This document shows positions 18,155 to 28,103 of a DNA stretch of 64,000 nt, in pieces. Source of the stretch: Sphingomonas sp. LC-1 (GTDB taxonomy: Bacteria; Pseudomonadota; Alphaproteobacteria; Sphingomonadales; Sphingomonadaceae). Position 1 is the first letter of the stretch, and every line of letters begins with the position of its first letter. Both the position numbers and the translations under genes were made by a program. The notes beneath the pieces are model-generated. The model had not been told where the DNA came from, did not search any database, and saw nothing but the letters and a program-made list of their open reading frames with translations. The stretch spans positions 186,001 through 250,000 of the forward strand of contig NZ_JANZXB010000005.1 in NCBI RefSeq assembly GCF_025371035.1, written 5' to 3'.

Positions 18155-18241
18155 GCCCGGTGTCTAGCCGCTTTTCGCCACGCCCGCCAACCTTGCCTCC
18201 TGGCCCGTGTTCGCGTACAGGCTGCTCATTTTTCAGGCAGT

Positions 18242-19246
18242 ATGATGCGTAATCTCGCCCCCATTCAGGTCGGTCCGGTGACGATCGACAGTCCCGTGGT
18301 CCTGGCACCGATGACCGGTGTCACCGACATGCCGTTTCGGACCCTGGTTCGCCGTTACGGATCCGGGCTGAACGTCACCGAGATGATCGCGAGCCAAGCC
18401 GCCATCCGCGAAACGCGCCAGTCGATCCAGAAGGCCGCATGGCACCCTTTGGAAGAGCCGGTGTCGATGCAGCTCGTCGGTTGCACCCCGCGCGAGATGG
18501 GCGAAGCAGCGAAGCTGAACGCGGATCGCGGCGCGGCGATCATCGACATCAACATGGGCTGCCCGGTCCGCAAGGTCGTCAACGGCGATGCGGGCTCGGC
18601 TTTGATGCGCGACCTGAAATTGGCCTCGGAGATCATTCGAGCGACGGTGGAGGCGGTCGATGTGCCCGTGACGCTCAAGATGCGGATGGGCTGGTGCCAT
18701 GACAGCCTGAATGCTCCGGAACTGTCGCGGATCGCCGAGGATATTGGTGTCAAGATGATCACCGTCCATGGCCGGACCCGCAATCAAATGTACAAGGGGC
18801 AGGCGGATTGGGCCTTTATCCGCCAGGTCAAGGATGCGGTCTCGATCCCGGTCATCGCCAATGGCGATATTTGCTCGATCGACGATGCGGACATGGCGCT
18901 GGACCAGTCGGGTGCGGACGGGGTGATGATCGGGCGTGGCGCCTATGGGCGGCCCTGGCTGCTCGGGCAGGTCATGCACTGGTTCGCAACGGGCGAACGG
19001 CGCGAGGACCCGCCGCTCGACGAGCAATATCGCGCCGTGACCGAGCATTATGATGCGATGCTCGATCATTATGGGACCGAGACGGGCGTCAACATGGCCC
19101 GCAAGCATATCGGCTGGTACACGCGCGGCCTCCATGGCTCGGCGGAATTCCGGAACAAGGTCAATCAGGAAGCCAGCGCGGATCGCGTAAAGGCGATGCT
19201 GTACGACTTCTATATGCCGCAGATCGAGCTTGCAGCCGCAGCCTGA
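18242..19246 (+). CDS. dusB: tRNA-dihydrouridine synthase B
   Basis: The 334-residue FMN enzyme reduces uridines in the tRNA D-loop. Signatures are [14 protein letters not shown], the catalytic Cys in [31 protein letters not shown] and [13 protein letters not shown]. The open frame runs far upstream to 17624, opposite ispDF, but similarity begins at [12 protein letters not shown]; either of two adjacent ATGs could start it. This is the NifR3 position upstream of ntrB, and it overlaps the ntrB start by 17 bases. Confidence 0.95.
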   Translation: MMRNLAPIQVGPVTIDSPVVLAPMTGVTDMPFRTLVRRYGSGLNVTEMIASQAAIRETRQSIQKAAWHPLEEPVSMQLVGCTPREMGEAAKLNADRGAAIIDINMGCPVRKVVNGDAGSALMRDLKLASEIIRATVEAVDVPVTLKMRMGWCHDSLNAPELSRIAEDIGVKMITVHGRTRNQMYKGQADWAFIRQVKDAVSIPVIANGDICSIDDADMALDQSGADGVMIGRGAYGRPWLLGQVMHWFATGERREDPPLDEQYRAVTEHYDAMLDHYGTETGVNMARKHIGWYTRGLHGSAEFRNKVNQEASADRVKAMLYDFYMPQIELAAAA

Positions 19247-20297
19247 GCCGACGCGCCACGGCAGGCCGGGCTTTGGGGCGCTGTTCGCCGCATTGCCGGT
19301 TGCGGTCGTGGTCGTCGATCCGGAGGATCGGATCGCCCACGCGAACGGTCTGGCGGAACAGTTGCTCAACCTGTCCGAGCGCCTGATGGTCGGACAGCCG
19401 CTGGCTGCGATCCTGCCGCCGCCGGATGCACCGCGCAGCCGCGACGGGCATGGGTTCGCCGTCTACGACACGGTCATCGCCACCCCACGAGGCCCCAAGA
19501 TCCGCGTGGATTTCGTCGAGGCCCAGATTCCCGATCATCCGGGCTGGCGCGCGATCACGCTGCACAGCGCAGGCCCGTCGCGCCGTCTGGCCCATTCCTC
19601 GGAGCGCTCGGCCGGTGCAAGGGCGGCGGTGGGTGCGGCCGCGATGCTGGCGCATGAGATCAAGAACCCCTTGTCGGGGATCAGAGGCGCGGCACAATTG
19701 TTGAATGGCGGTGAGTTGACCACGCTGATCACGACCGAGGTTGATCGGATCGCCGCCTTGATCGATCGCATGCAGGATTTCAGCGATACCAGACCCTTGC
19801 CGCTCGCATCGGAGAATATCTATCCGCTGCTGACCCATGCGCGAAGCGTCGCGCTGGCGGGTTTCGCAAGGGGTATCCAGATCGAGGAGCGGTTCGATCC
19901 CTCTCTGCCGCCCGCGCGGATCAATCGCGACGCTCTGTTACAGATCGTCATCAACCTGCTGAAAAACGCCCGCGAAGCGGTGCGTGCAGTTCGCAATCCT
20001 CGGATCATCCTCACCACCGCCTATCGGCATGGCATGTCGGTCAGCATCGGCGACGGACAGGAGCGCCTGCCATTGCCGATCGAGATTTGTGTGATCGACA
20101 ATGGACCAGGCGCTCCACCCGACATCGCCGACCATTTGTTCGACCCCTTTGTGTCTGGCCGGCATGAAGGGCAGGGCCTGGGCCTCGCGCTCGTCGACAA
20201 GCTGGTTCGCGACATGAGCGGAATGGTTCAATATGCAAGAGAGGGTTCTCCCGAAATGACGGTCCTGCGCCTTTTGCTTCCCAGGGCCGTCCTATGA
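19230..20297 (+). CDS. ntrB: Nitrogen-regulation sensor histidine kinase NtrB
   Basis: The 355-residue cytoplasmic kinase phosphorylates or dephosphorylates NtrC according to PII status. A PAS domain (residues ~10-110, [19 protein letters not shown]) precedes the H-box [19 protein letters not shown], then the N-box LLKNAREA, the G1 region IDNGPGAPP and the G2 region [12 protein letters not shown]. No membrane segment is visible. The start appears to be a TTG inside the dusB end, as no other start lies close to the PAS domain. The stop overlaps ntrC. Confidence 0.93.
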   Translation: MQPQPEPTRHGRPGFGALFAALPVAVVVVDPEDRIAHANGLAEQLLNLSERLMVGQPLAAILPPPDAPRSRDGHGFAVYDTVIATPRGPKIRVDFVEAQIPDHPGWRAITLHSAGPSRRLAHSSERSAGARAAVGAAAMLAHEIKNPLSGIRGAAQLLNGGELTTLITTEVDRIAALIDRMQDFSDTRPLPLASENIYPLLTHARSVALAGFARGIQIEERFDPSLPPARINRDALLQIVINLLKNAREAVRAVRNPRIILTTAYRHGMSVSIGDGQERLPLPIEICVIDNGPGAPPDIADHLFDPFVSGRHEGQGLGLALVDKLVRDMSGMVQYAREGSPEMTVLRLLLPRAVL

Positions 20298-21736
20298 GCC
20301 ATGTTCTGGTCGTCGATGACGATGCCGCCATCCGTACCGTGGTGGGTCAAGCGCTGCGCCGCGCGGGCCATGAGGTCACGGCGGTGGAGACGCTGGCCCG
20401 GCTGGACCGCGTATTGGCGGGCGGCGCGCCGGACATTCTGGTCACCGACGTCATCCTTCCCGATGGCGACGGCATCGACCATATCCGCAGCGTCGCCGAT
20501 CGGTTTCCGGCGTTGCCGATCATCATCCTGTCGGCCCAGAATACGCTGACCACCGCCGTTCGTGCAGCGGAGGTCGGTGCGTATGAGTATCTACCCAAGC
20601 CCTTCGATCTGGACGCACTGACCAATGCGGTAGCGGGCGCGCTGGCGCGAGGGGGCGTGCTGGTGGAGGACGGGCTGGCGGACGATGACCGCGCCCTGCC
20701 ATTGATCGGCCGGTCGCAAGCGATGCAGAGCGTCTACCGCGTCATCGCTCGTGTTGTTTCGACCGACCTCACGGTGCTGATCTCGGGCGAGTCGGGGACA
20801 GGCAAGGAACTGGTCGCCCGCGCGATCCATGATCTCGGCCCACGCCGCGCCGCGCCTTTTGTGGCGATCAACATGGCCGCCATCCCACGCGAATTGATCG
20901 AGGCCGAACTGTTCGGCCACGAACGCGGCGCATTCACGGGCGCTGCACAACGCAATGCCGGGCGGTTCGAGCAGGCGGCGGGCGGCACGCTGTTTCTCGA
21001 CGAGATCGGCGACATGCCGATGGAGGCCCAGACCCGGCTTTTGCGCGTTCTTCAGTCGGGCGAATTCACCACTGTGGGCGGCGCCCGGACGATCCGCACC
21101 GACGTTCGCATCGTTGCGGCGACCAACCGGGATCTCGCTCAGCAGGTTACATCCGGCCAGTTTCGTGAGGACCTGTTCTATCGCCTGAACGTCGTGCCGA
21201 TCGCCTTGCCGGCCCTGCGCGAACGGCGGCAGGATATTCCACTGCTCGCGCGCCACTTCCTGGAGAATGCGGCGCTGCAAGGTCTGCCCAAGCGGCGGAT
21301 CGACATGCAGGCGATCGATGCACTGGTAGCGCATGATTGGCCCGGCAATGTTCGCGAGTTGGAGAATATGATGCGTCGCCTCGCCGTGCTGGCGCGCGAC
21401 GAGGTTATCGATGCCGACGCGATCCGCGCCATGATGGGCGAGGCTCGCCCGTCTCATAGCAGTGCGGCAGGATCGAACGAAGGCGATCTCGCCACGGCGG
21501 TGCGTAGTTACCTGGCGCGACTTGCGGTAGAGCGACCAGCGATCCTGGATGACGGCTCGCTCTATGACCGGGTCATCGGCGAAGTCGAACGGCCGCTGAT
21601 CGAGGCGATGCTCGCCCGACACGGCGGCAATCAGTTGCGCACCGCCCGTGCGATGGGGATCAATCGCAACACGCTGCGCAAACGCCTGGACACGCTGAAC
21701 ATCATGGCCAGCGGTGGCGATGAGGCTGGCGACTGA
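20294..21736 (+). CDS. ntrC: Nitrogen-regulation response regulator NtrC
   Basis: The 480-residue sigma-54 activator has a receiver domain with phospho-acceptor Asp in ILVTDVILPDGDG and Lys in PKPFD. The AAA+ domain has Walker A GESGTGKE, the intact sigma-54 contact loop GAFTGA (ERGAFTGAAQRN) and Walker [14 protein letters not shown]. The C-terminal Fis-like HTH is HGGNQLRTARAMGINRNTLRKR. Between the AAA+ and HTH regions lies a ~60-residue linker. The start overlaps ntrB by four bases. Confidence 0.96.
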   Translation: MSHVLVVDDDAAIRTVVGQALRRAGHEVTAVETLARLDRVLAGGAPDILVTDVILPDGDGIDHIRSVADRFPALPIIILSAQNTLTTAVRAAEVGAYEYLPKPFDLDALTNAVAGALARGGVLVEDGLADDDRALPLIGRSQAMQSVYRVIARVVSTDLTVLISGESGTGKELVARAIHDLGPRRAAPFVAINMAAIPRELIEAELFGHERGAFTGAAQRNAGRFEQAAGGTLFLDEIGDMPMEAQTRLLRVLQSGEFTTVGGARTIRTDVRIVAATNRDLAQQVTSGQFREDLFYRLNVVPIALPALRERRQDIPLLARHFLENAALQGLPKRRIDMQAIDALVAHDWPGNVRELENMMRRLAVLARDEVIDADAIRAMMGEARPSHSSAAGSNEGDLATAVRSYLARLAVERPAILDDGSLYDRVIGEVERPLIEAMLARHGGNQLRTARAMGINRNTLRKRLDTLNIMASGGDEAGD

Positions 21737-21797
21737 CCAACCAAATTTTTACGAATTGTGGCTTGCAGGTCACGCTTCACGTTGTACGATTGCAACG

Positions 21798-24044
21798 ATG
21801 TTGGCGTTCTTAAAGCCTGCTGTTCCTGCCGAACCACCGCGATCCCGCTTCGCGGTGACGCCGGTGATGGAGATCGCGATCATCATCGGCGCGGTGGCGA
21901 TCGCGGCAGGGACCTATTGGTTCATCGAACAGCGGCACGATGCGCAGGGACTGATTGCGCCGCCGGTCATCGCGGGGCTGCTGGCGCTTAACCTGGTTCC
22001 GGCAATCTTGTTGCTGATGCTGCTCGGCCGGCGGGTCGCGATGCGACGTGCGGCGGAGTCCGCCGTGGGCGGGGGCGGAAGGCTGCATGTCCGGCTGGTC
22101 GCCATCTTCTCGCTCACTGCCAGCGTCCCGATCCTGCTCACGGTCGTCACCGCGTCGATGATGTTCCAGTCGTCCGCCGAATTCTGGATCTCGGATCGGG
22201 CGCGCAAGGCGTTCAGCGACGCGATGGACATTGCCCGCCAATCGCAGCAGCAGATCATCAACCGCTGGGTCTTCGCCGGGCGCGCCATGTCTCAGGACCT
22301 GGGCCGCAATCTTCCCGTGCTACGCGAAAATCGGCGCGACTTTCACGACTATCTGGTTCAGCAGACCATCGTGCGGGACATGGAGGAAGCGGTGCTCTTC
22401 TCCTATGATCCCAAACAAGGCTTTAAATTCTACGACTTCTTCAATCAGCCGACCGACGCCAGCTTTCGTGAGCTGGTGACGCCGGAAATGATGGGCCAGG
22501 CCGGCCGTTCGAACCGCCCAGAGGTCGGCATCAACGAACAACGCGTCTGGGTGGTCACCCCCTTGCCCGACAGCAGCGGTATCATGCTGTATGTCGGGAC
22601 CAGCGTGAATGCCGCGTTCCTCAGCAAACAGCATTTCGCCGCCGAGGATGTGGTCGAGGGGTATCGGGCGCTTCAAGGACGAGCACGGTCGCTCCAGCTC
22701 AAGTTCAACATCGCCCTGTTCTTCGTCGCCCTGCTGATCGTCGGAATTGCCGTCTGGATCGCGCTGGCGGTTGCCGATCGCCTGGTGCGCCCGGTGGGCG
22801 AATTGGTCGACGCGGCGCGACGCATCGCAGGCGGTGACCTGACCGCGCGCGTCCCCGACCCCCGGACCCGTGACGAGGTCGGTACGCTGGCGAATGCCTT
22901 CAACCAGATGACGGGACAATTGGAGCAGCAAAATACCGAGCTGGTGACCGCGAACGCGCAGCTCGACAATCGTCGCGCGCTGATCGAGGCGGTGATGGCA
23001 GGCGTGTCCGCGGGCGTCGTCGCCATCGGCGCCAATCGGCAGGTCCGCATCGCCAACAGTTCCGCCGACATGTTGCTGGGCACCGAGCCGGGCGGGCTGA
23101 TCGGCCACCGGCTGGTCGAGGTCGCGCCCGAACTCGATGCGCTGCTTGATCAAGGCCGCCGTGAGGCGACGGTTCAGGTGGCGCTACACGGCGACATGCG
23201 AACTCTGGCGGTTCGTATTGCACAAACCGCCGACGGACCGATCCTGACCTTCGATGACATCACCCAGCAACTGCTCGACCAGCGCCGGGCCGCCTGGTCC
23301 GACGTGGCGCGTCGTATCGCGCATGAGATCAAGAACCCGCTGACGCCCATCCAGTTGGCGGCCGAACGGCTTCAGCGCCGCTATGGCAAGGTCATCGATC
23401 CCGAGGATCAGACATTCGGACGCCTCACCGAGACGATCGTCCGCCAGGTCGGCGACCTGCGCCGCATGGTCGATGAATTCTCATCCTTCGCCCGGATGCC
23501 GAAGCCGGTATTCCGCGAAGAGGCGATTGCCGACATCTGCGCCCAGGCCATGTTCCTCCACGAAGTCGCGCACTCCGAAATCCGCTTCGAAATGGATCAG
23601 GACGATCCTGCACCGATGATGGTGTGCGACCGTCGCCAGATGAGCCAGGCACTGACCAACATCGTCAAGAACGCGGTCGAGGCGATCGAGGCGCGCCCCG
23701 AGGGGATGAAGGGCGGGCACGTCATGATGACCGTGGGGCAGCAGGGCGGCATGGTAACGATCACCGTCGCGGACAATGGCGTCGGCCTGCCGCCCGAGCG
23801 CGATCGGATCATCGAACCCTATATGACGACGCGGGCGCGGGGCACGGGGCTGGGCTTGGCCATCGTCAACAAGATCATCGAGGAACATGCCGGCACGATC
23901 GGCTTTTCCGACAATCCTACCGGCGGCACCATCGTTTCGATGATGTTCGATGCCGGCGCCCTGGCGGCGCTGGATCAGGGTGGCGCCGAACCCGAACTGG
24001 CTGGGGAGGGCCAGCTCACCGCTTTGACTCGTACTCGGACGTAA
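21798..24044 (+). CDS. ntrY: Membrane sensor histidine kinase NtrY
   Basis: The product has 748 residues. N-terminal membrane helices (about residues 20-95) are followed by a ~190-residue extracytoplasmic region and another helix (FNIALFFVALLIVGIAVWIAL). Then come HAMP (RPVGELVDAARRIAGGDLTARV), PAS, the H-box [21 protein letters not shown], the N-box IVKNAVEA and the G2 box GTGLGLAIVNKI. It pairs with NtrX and senses nitrogen or redox/envelope signals in other alphaproteobacteria. The Met at MLAFLKPAVPAEP is chosen since the 28 codons upstream overlap ntrC and lack family character. Confidence 0.94.
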   Translation: MLAFLKPAVPAEPPRSRFAVTPVMEIAIIIGAVAIAAGTYWFIEQRHDAQGLIAPPVIAGLLALNLVPAILLLMLLGRRVAMRRAAESAVGGGGRLHVRLVAIFSLTASVPILLTVVTASMMFQSSAEFWISDRARKAFSDAMDIARQSQQQIINRWVFAGRAMSQDLGRNLPVLRENRRDFHDYLVQQTIVRDMEEAVLFSYDPKQGFKFYDFFNQPTDASFRELVTPEMMGQAGRSNRPEVGINEQRVWVVTPLPDSSGIMLYVGTSVNAAFLSKQHFAAEDVVEGYRALQGRARSLQLKFNIALFFVALLIVGIAVWIALAVADRLVRPVGELVDAARRIAGGDLTARVPDPRTRDEVGTLANAFNQMTGQLEQQNTELVTANAQLDNRRALIEAVMAGVSAGVVAIGANRQVRIANSSADMLLGTEPGGLIGHRLVEVAPELDALLDQGRREATVQVALHGDMRTLAVRIAQTADGPILTFDDITQQLLDQRRAAWSDVARRIAHEIKNPLTPIQLAAERLQRRYGKVIDPEDQTFGRLTETIVRQVGDLRRMVDEFSSFARMPKPVFREEAIADICAQAMFLHEVAHSEIRFEMDQDDPAPMMVCDRRQMSQALTNIVKNAVEAIEARPEGMKGGHVMMTVGQQGGMVTITVADNGVGLPPERDRIIEPYMTTRARGTGLGLAIVNKIIEEHAGTIGFSDNPTGGTIVSMMFDAGALAALDQGGAEPELAGEGQLTALTRTRT

Positions 24045-24050
24045 AGAATC

Positions 24051-25427
24051 ATGGCTTTGGACATTCTCGTCGTCGATGACGAACTCGATATCCGCGAACT
24101 CGTCGCGGGCGTGCTGGAGGATGAGGGCTATGACGCCCGCGTCGCGGCGGACAGCGATTCCGCGCTGGAGGCGGTGGCGGTTCGCCGTCCGTCTCTCGTG
24201 CTGCTCGACGTTTGGCTGCAAGGCTCCAAGCTGGACGGCCTCGAACTGCTGGACGAGATCAAGCGTCGCGATCCCTCGATCCCCGTTCTGGTGATTTCGG
24301 GCCATGGCAATCTGGACACGGCCGTGGCCGCGATCCGCAAGGGCGCTGCGGACTTTATCGAAAAGCCGTTTGAGGCCGAACGCCTGCTGCTGATGGTGGG
24401 TCGCGCGACCGAGACGGAGCGGTTGCGGCGGGAGAACGCCTCGCTGCGGGCCAGCGCTGGACGCGAGACCGATCTGACTGGTTCGTCCAGCGCCATCAAT
24501 GGCATCCGCGCTACCCTGAAGCGGGTGGCCGCCACCGGCAGCCGCGTGCTGATCATGGGGGCGGCCGGGGTCGGCAAAGAGGTAGCGGCGCGGCTTCTGC
24601 ATGGCTGGAGCAATCGATCCAGTGCGCCGTTCGTCGTCGTCAGCGCGGCGCGGATGACGCCCGAACGCGTTGACGAGGAATTGTTCGGGGTGGAGGAGGG
24701 GGGGGACCTCGTCCGAACCGGACTGCTCGAACAAGCGCATGGCGGCACGCTGTTCCTCGACGAGATCGCCGACATGCCGATCGCGACCCAGGCCCGCATC
24801 CTGCGCGTGCTGACCGACCAGAGCTTCACCCGTGTCGGGGGAACGCGCGTCGTCAAGGTCGATGTCCGCGTCGTCTCGGCCACGGCACGCGACCTGACTC
24901 AGGAGATCGCCGAGGGGCGGTTCCGCGAGGACCTCTACTATCGCCTCAACGTCGTGCCCGTCACCATCCCTTCGCTCTCCGAGCGGCGCGAGGATATCCC
25001 GCCGCTCGTCGAGCACTTCATGGCGCACTACGCCACCGAACGTCGCGTCCGCACGCCCGAAATCGCACCTGACGCGATGGTGGCGATGCAGTCCTATGAT
25101 TGGCCGGGCAATGTCCGTCAGCTACGTAACGTCGTCGAGCGTACCATTATCCTGGCGCCAGGGGACCGGGTTGGCCGGATCGACCTCGACCTTCTGCCCG
25201 CCGAGGTACTGGGCGAGGGGGCCGACATGGGGGGTGGGGGCGCCACCGCGATCATGGGGGCGCCGTTGCGCGAGGCGCGGGAGAGTTGGGAACGCGAATA
25301 TCTGCGCGTCCAGATCCGCCGCTTTTCGGGCAACATTTCCCGTACGGCGAGCTTCATCGGTATGGAGCGCTCGGCGCTCCATCGCAAGTTGAAGCTGCTG
25401 GGGATCAGCGAGACGCGCGACGAATGA
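24051..25427 (+). CDS. ntrX: Response regulator NtrX, AAA+ type lacking GAFTGA
   Basis: The 458-residue NtrC-like regulator has a receiver Asp in [15 protein letters not shown], a AAA+ Walker A GAAGVGKE and Walker [14 protein letters not shown], and a C-terminal HTH ([24 protein letters not shown]). Where NtrC has GAFTGA, this protein has a short [12 protein letters not shown], so direct sigma-54 activation is unlikely. That is a known trait of alphaproteobacterial NtrX, which can act with sigma-70 promoters. It starts six bases after ntrY. A GC hairpin lies downstream, before hfq. Confidence 0.95.
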   Translation: MALDILVVDDELDIRELVAGVLEDEGYDARVAADSDSALEAVAVRRPSLVLLDVWLQGSKLDGLELLDEIKRRDPSIPVLVISGHGNLDTAVAAIRKGAADFIEKPFEAERLLLMVGRATETERLRRENASLRASAGRETDLTGSSSAINGIRATLKRVAATGSRVLIMGAAGVGKEVAARLLHGWSNRSSAPFVVVSAARMTPERVDEELFGVEEGGDLVRTGLLEQAHGGTLFLDEIADMPIATQARILRVLTDQSFTRVGGTRVVKVDVRVVSATARDLTQEIAEGRFREDLYYRLNVVPVTIPSLSERREDIPPLVEHFMAHYATERRVRTPEIAPDAMVAMQSYDWPGNVRQLRNVVERTIILAPGDRVGRIDLDLLPAEVLGEGADMGGGGATAIMGAPLREARESWEREYLRVQIRRFSGNISRTASFIGMERSALHRKLKLLGISETRDE

Positions 25428-25483
25428 TCGACATGCCCACCCCATCGCCTCTGGACGAATGGGTGCCGAAACCATAGATATTG

Positions 25484-25549
25484 GCCGCGCCCGGTCCACG
25501 GGCGCGGTTCCGACGCCGGGAAACGGCGCTATTCGCGGGCACGGACCCG
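25484..25549 (+). promoter_or_regulatory. Three consecutive GC-rich hairpins in the hfq leader
   Basis: Hairpin 1 pairs CCGCGCCCG with CGGGCGCGG (25484-25506, 5-nt loop). Hairpin 2 pairs CGCCG with CGGCG (25513-25527, loop GGAAA). Hairpin 3 pairs GCGGG with CCCGC (25534-25549, 6-nt loop). None is followed by a T run, so an intrinsic terminator is doubtful. They could end the ntrX message by another route or structure the hfq 5' leader. A weak TAGATA (-10-like) lies just before the first. Confidence 0.45.
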
Positions 25550-25569
25550 CCAAGAACAAGGGCTCGACC

Positions 25570-26061
25570 ATGGCCGACAAGACGGGTTCGCTCCAGGACC
25601 TCTTTCTCAACGCGCTGCGCCGTTCCAAGGCGCCCGTTACCATGTTCCTCGTCAAGGGTGTGAAGCTCCAGGGCATCGTAACCTGGTTCGACAACTTCTC
25701 CGTGCTGCTACGCCGGGATGGGCAGTCGCAGCTGATCTACAAGCACGCCATTTCCACCATCATGCCGTCCGGTCCTCTGGATGTCGCCGCGATCGTAGAC
25801 GGCGTCAACGAACAGCAGCGCAAGAACCCACTTTTGCAGGAAATCTTCCTGAACGCGGTGCGGAAGTCGGAAGACCCCGTCACCATGTTCCTGATCAATG
25901 GCGTGATGTTGCAGGGGCAGATTGCGGGTTTTGACCTGTTCTGCATGCTGCTCCAGCGTGAAGGTATGGCGCAACTCGTCTACAAACATGCCGTTTCGAC
26001 CATTCAGCCGGCACGTCCGCTGAACCTGGCCGAAGAGCAGGCAGGATCGGCCGAGGATTGA
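25570..26061 (+). CDS. hfq: Tandem two-domain Hfq RNA chaperone
   Basis: The 163-residue protein holds two complete Hfq/Sm domains, whereas ordinary Hfq is 70-100 residues with one. Domain 1 (about residues 7-70) keeps [26 protein letters not shown] and YKHAISTI. Domain 2 (about 86-151) keeps [11 protein letters not shown] and YKHAVSTI but has Met for distal-face Lys31 and Leu for Gln41 (E. coli numbering). A ~15-residue Asp/Gln-rich linker joins them. Three chains would give the six Sm folds of a ring. The ATG giving [10 protein letters not shown] is chosen because AAGG lies ten bases upstream and the preceding codons form structured leader. It overlaps hflX by four bases. Confidence 0.95.
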   Translation: MADKTGSLQDLFLNALRRSKAPVTMFLVKGVKLQGIVTWFDNFSVLLRRDGQSQLIYKHAISTIMPSGPLDVAAIVDGVNEQQRKNPLLQEIFLNAVRKSEDPVTMFLINGVMLQGQIAGFDLFCMLLQREGMAQLVYKHAVSTIQPARPLNLAEEQAGSAED

Positions 26062-27350
26062 GCACCGGTTTCGATCGCGATCGCGGTGAATTCACGCGTG
26101 GCGCCCGCACCGTCATCGTCCTGCCGGATCAGGGCGACGCGGCGCGGGACGCCGATGCACGCCTCGATGAGACGGCGGGGCTCGCCATGGCGATCGGTCT
26201 GGATGTGGTGGAGCGTATCGCGCTACGCGTCCGCGCGCCTAAGCCCGCGACCCTGATCGGTAGCGGCCAAGTCGAACAGGTCGCGCAACAGGTGCGGATG
26301 GAAGAGGCACAGCTTGTCGTTTTCGACGGCGCGCTCACCCCCGTACAGCAGCGCAATCTGGAGACCGCGCTTGAGGCCAAGGTCATCGACCGGACCGGTT
26401 TGATCTTGGAAATTTTTGGCGAGCGTGCGGCGACGGCGGAGGGGCGGCTCCAGGTCGAACTGGCGCATCTGGACTATCAGGCGGGCCGTCTGGTTCGCAG
26501 TTGGACCCACTTGGAGCGTCAGCGGGGTGGCTTCGGTTTCCTGGGCGGTCCTGGCGAAACGCAGATCGAAGCCGACCGTCGGATGATCCGCGACCGCATG
26601 GCGCGGTTACGGCGCGAACTCGATCAGGTAAGCCGGACGCGCGGCCTTCACCGTGACCGACGGCAACGCGCGCCATGGCCAGTGATTGCGCTGGTAGGCT
26701 ACACAAATGCCGGAAAATCGACGCTGTTCAATCGCCTGACGGGCGCTGACGTCATGGCGAAGGATCTACTGTTCGCAACTCTGGATCCCACATTGCGACA
26801 GATCAGCCTGCCGGGGATCGATAAGGCGATCCTGTCCGACACGGTCGGTTTCGTATCCGACCTGCCGACCCAGCTCGTCGCCGCGTTCAAGGCGACGCTG
26901 GAAGAGGTCGTATCCGCTGACCTGCTGATCCATGTCCGCGACATCGCACATCCGGATAGCGAGGCGCAGCGGGCGGATGTCGAAGCGGTGCTGACCGAAA
27001 TCGGCGTCGATCCCGAAACGCCGCGTTTTGAGGCCTGGAACAAGATCGACCTTGTTGAAGGCGATCTCCGCGACGATCTGCTCGTCGAGGCAGAGCGCCG
27101 TTCAAATATTGTCGCGGTTTCGGCCATGACGGGGGAGGGCATCGACGATCTGGTCGAGCAGGTGGCGGCGGCCCTGACTTCCGGGCATCGTCGTTACCGC
27201 GTCACGCTGGATGCGGGCGATGGGGCCGGGGCCGCCTGGCTACATGCGCACGGCGAGGTACTGGATCAGACGATCGAAGGCGAGCAGGCGGTTTATGATG
27301 TCCGCCTCTCGCCGCCTGATTATGACCGGTTCAGCCGTCGCGGCGCTTGA
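26058..27350 (+). CDS. hflX: Ribosome-associated GTPase HflX
   Basis: The 430-residue GTPase splits stalled or heat-damaged ribosomes in other bacteria. An N-terminal HflX domain ([30 protein letters not shown]) and the Gly-rich segment [16 protein letters not shown] precede the G domain: G1 [10 protein letters not shown]3 [11 protein letters not shown]4 NKID. Start is a TTG overlapping the hfq stop (TTGA), in line with hfq-hflX coupling seen widely in proteobacteria. The 3' end overlaps the convergent mazG by 20 bases. Confidence 0.95.
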   Translation: MSTGFDRDRGEFTRGARTVIVLPDQGDAARDADARLDETAGLAMAIGLDVVERIALRVRAPKPATLIGSGQVEQVAQQVRMEEAQLVVFDGALTPVQQRNLETALEAKVIDRTGLILEIFGERAATAEGRLQVELAHLDYQAGRLVRSWTHLERQRGGFGFLGGPGETQIEADRRMIRDRMARLRRELDQVSRTRGLHRDRRQRAPWPVIALVGYTNAGKSTLFNRLTGADVMAKDLLFATLDPTLRQISLPGIDKAILSDTVGFVSDLPTQLVAAFKATLEEVVSADLLIHVRDIAHPDSEAQRADVEAVLTEIGVDPETPRFEAWNKIDLVEGDLRDDLLVEAERRSNIVAVSAMTGEGIDDLVEQVAAALTSGHRRYRVTLDAGDGAGAAWLHAHGEVLDQTIEGEQAVYDVRLSPPDYDRFSRRGA

Positions 27351-28071
27351 CGCGCTGCCATAGGTCTTCCTTGCCTTCCAGATCGAGCGCCGCGAAGCCT
27401 TCACCCGCTTCCTGTTCCATGGCGCGGAACCGGCGCTCGAACTTGCGATTGCCCGCCTGCAGTGCCGCCTCGGCATCGACGCCGCAGTGGCGCGCCCAAT
27501 TAACCACCGCAAACAGCAGGTCGCCAAACTCTTCCCCGATCGTGTCGGGCGTGGCTTCGGCGATTTCCCGCATTTCCTCGTCGATCTTTGCACGGGGACC
27601 TTCGGCATCGGGCCAGTCGAAACCGACACGTCCAGCGCGCTTTTGCAGTTTCTCTGCCCGCATCAGAGCCGGCAGTCCCAAGGCAACACCGTCCAGCGTA
27701 CCGCCCGCCGCTTTGGCCTGACGCTCCTCCGCCTTGATCTGCTCCCATAGGTGATGGCCGCCCTCGGCCACGTCGCCGAAGATATGTGGATGGCGGCGCT
27801 CCATCTTGTCGCTGATCGCATTGACGACGTCCGCAAATGAAAATTGTCCCGTGTCTTCCGCGATTTGCGCATGGAACACCACTTGAAGGAGGAGGTCGCC
27901 CAACTCGTCCTTGAGGTCCGCCATGTCGCCACGTGCGATCGCATCCGCGACCTCAAAGGCTTCTTCGATCGTGTAGGGCGCAATGCTTTCGAAGCTTTGT
28001 GCAACGTCCCATTCGCAACCCGACTGGGGATCGCGCAGGCGTTTCATGATCGTCAGAAGGCGGTCCACCAT
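27331..28071 (-). CDS. mazG: Nucleoside triphosphate pyrophosphohydrolase MazG
   Basis: The 246-residue two-repeat MazG hydrolyses NTPs to NMPs and PPi. Both metal-binding repeats show E-E...E-x-x-D patterns: EEAFEVADAI with DELGDLLLQVVFHAQ, and EEMREIAEA with EEFGDLLFAVVNWAR. The ATG giving MVDRLLTIMKRL is preferred over one five codons upstream because AAGGAG sits five bases before it. The gene follows the dusB-hflX block but on the opposite strand. Confidence 0.94.
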   Translation of the reverse strand: MVDRLLTIMKRLRDPQSGCEWDVAQSFESIAPYTIEEAFEVADAIARGDMADLKDELGDLLLQVVFHAQIAEDTGQFSFADVVNAISDKMERRHPHIFGDVAEGGHHLWEQIKAEERQAKAAGGTLDGVALGLPALMRAEKLQKRAGRVGFDWPDAEGPRAKIDEEMREIAEATPDTIGEEFGDLLFAVVNWARHCGVDAEAALQAGNRKFERRFRAMEQEAGEGFAALDLEGKEDLWQRVKRRDG

Positions 28072-28089
28072 CCATGCTCCTTGCATTCG

Positions 28090-28103
28090 ATAATATATAT
28101 TAT
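28090..28103. promoter_or_regulatory. AT-only palindrome upstream of mazG
   Basis: ATAATATATATTAT is a perfect 14-bp palindrome made only of A and T, lying between the protease stop and the mazG start in otherwise GC-rich DNA. It could supply a -10 element or an operator for mazG; no clear -35 hexamer is seen. Confidence 0.3.
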
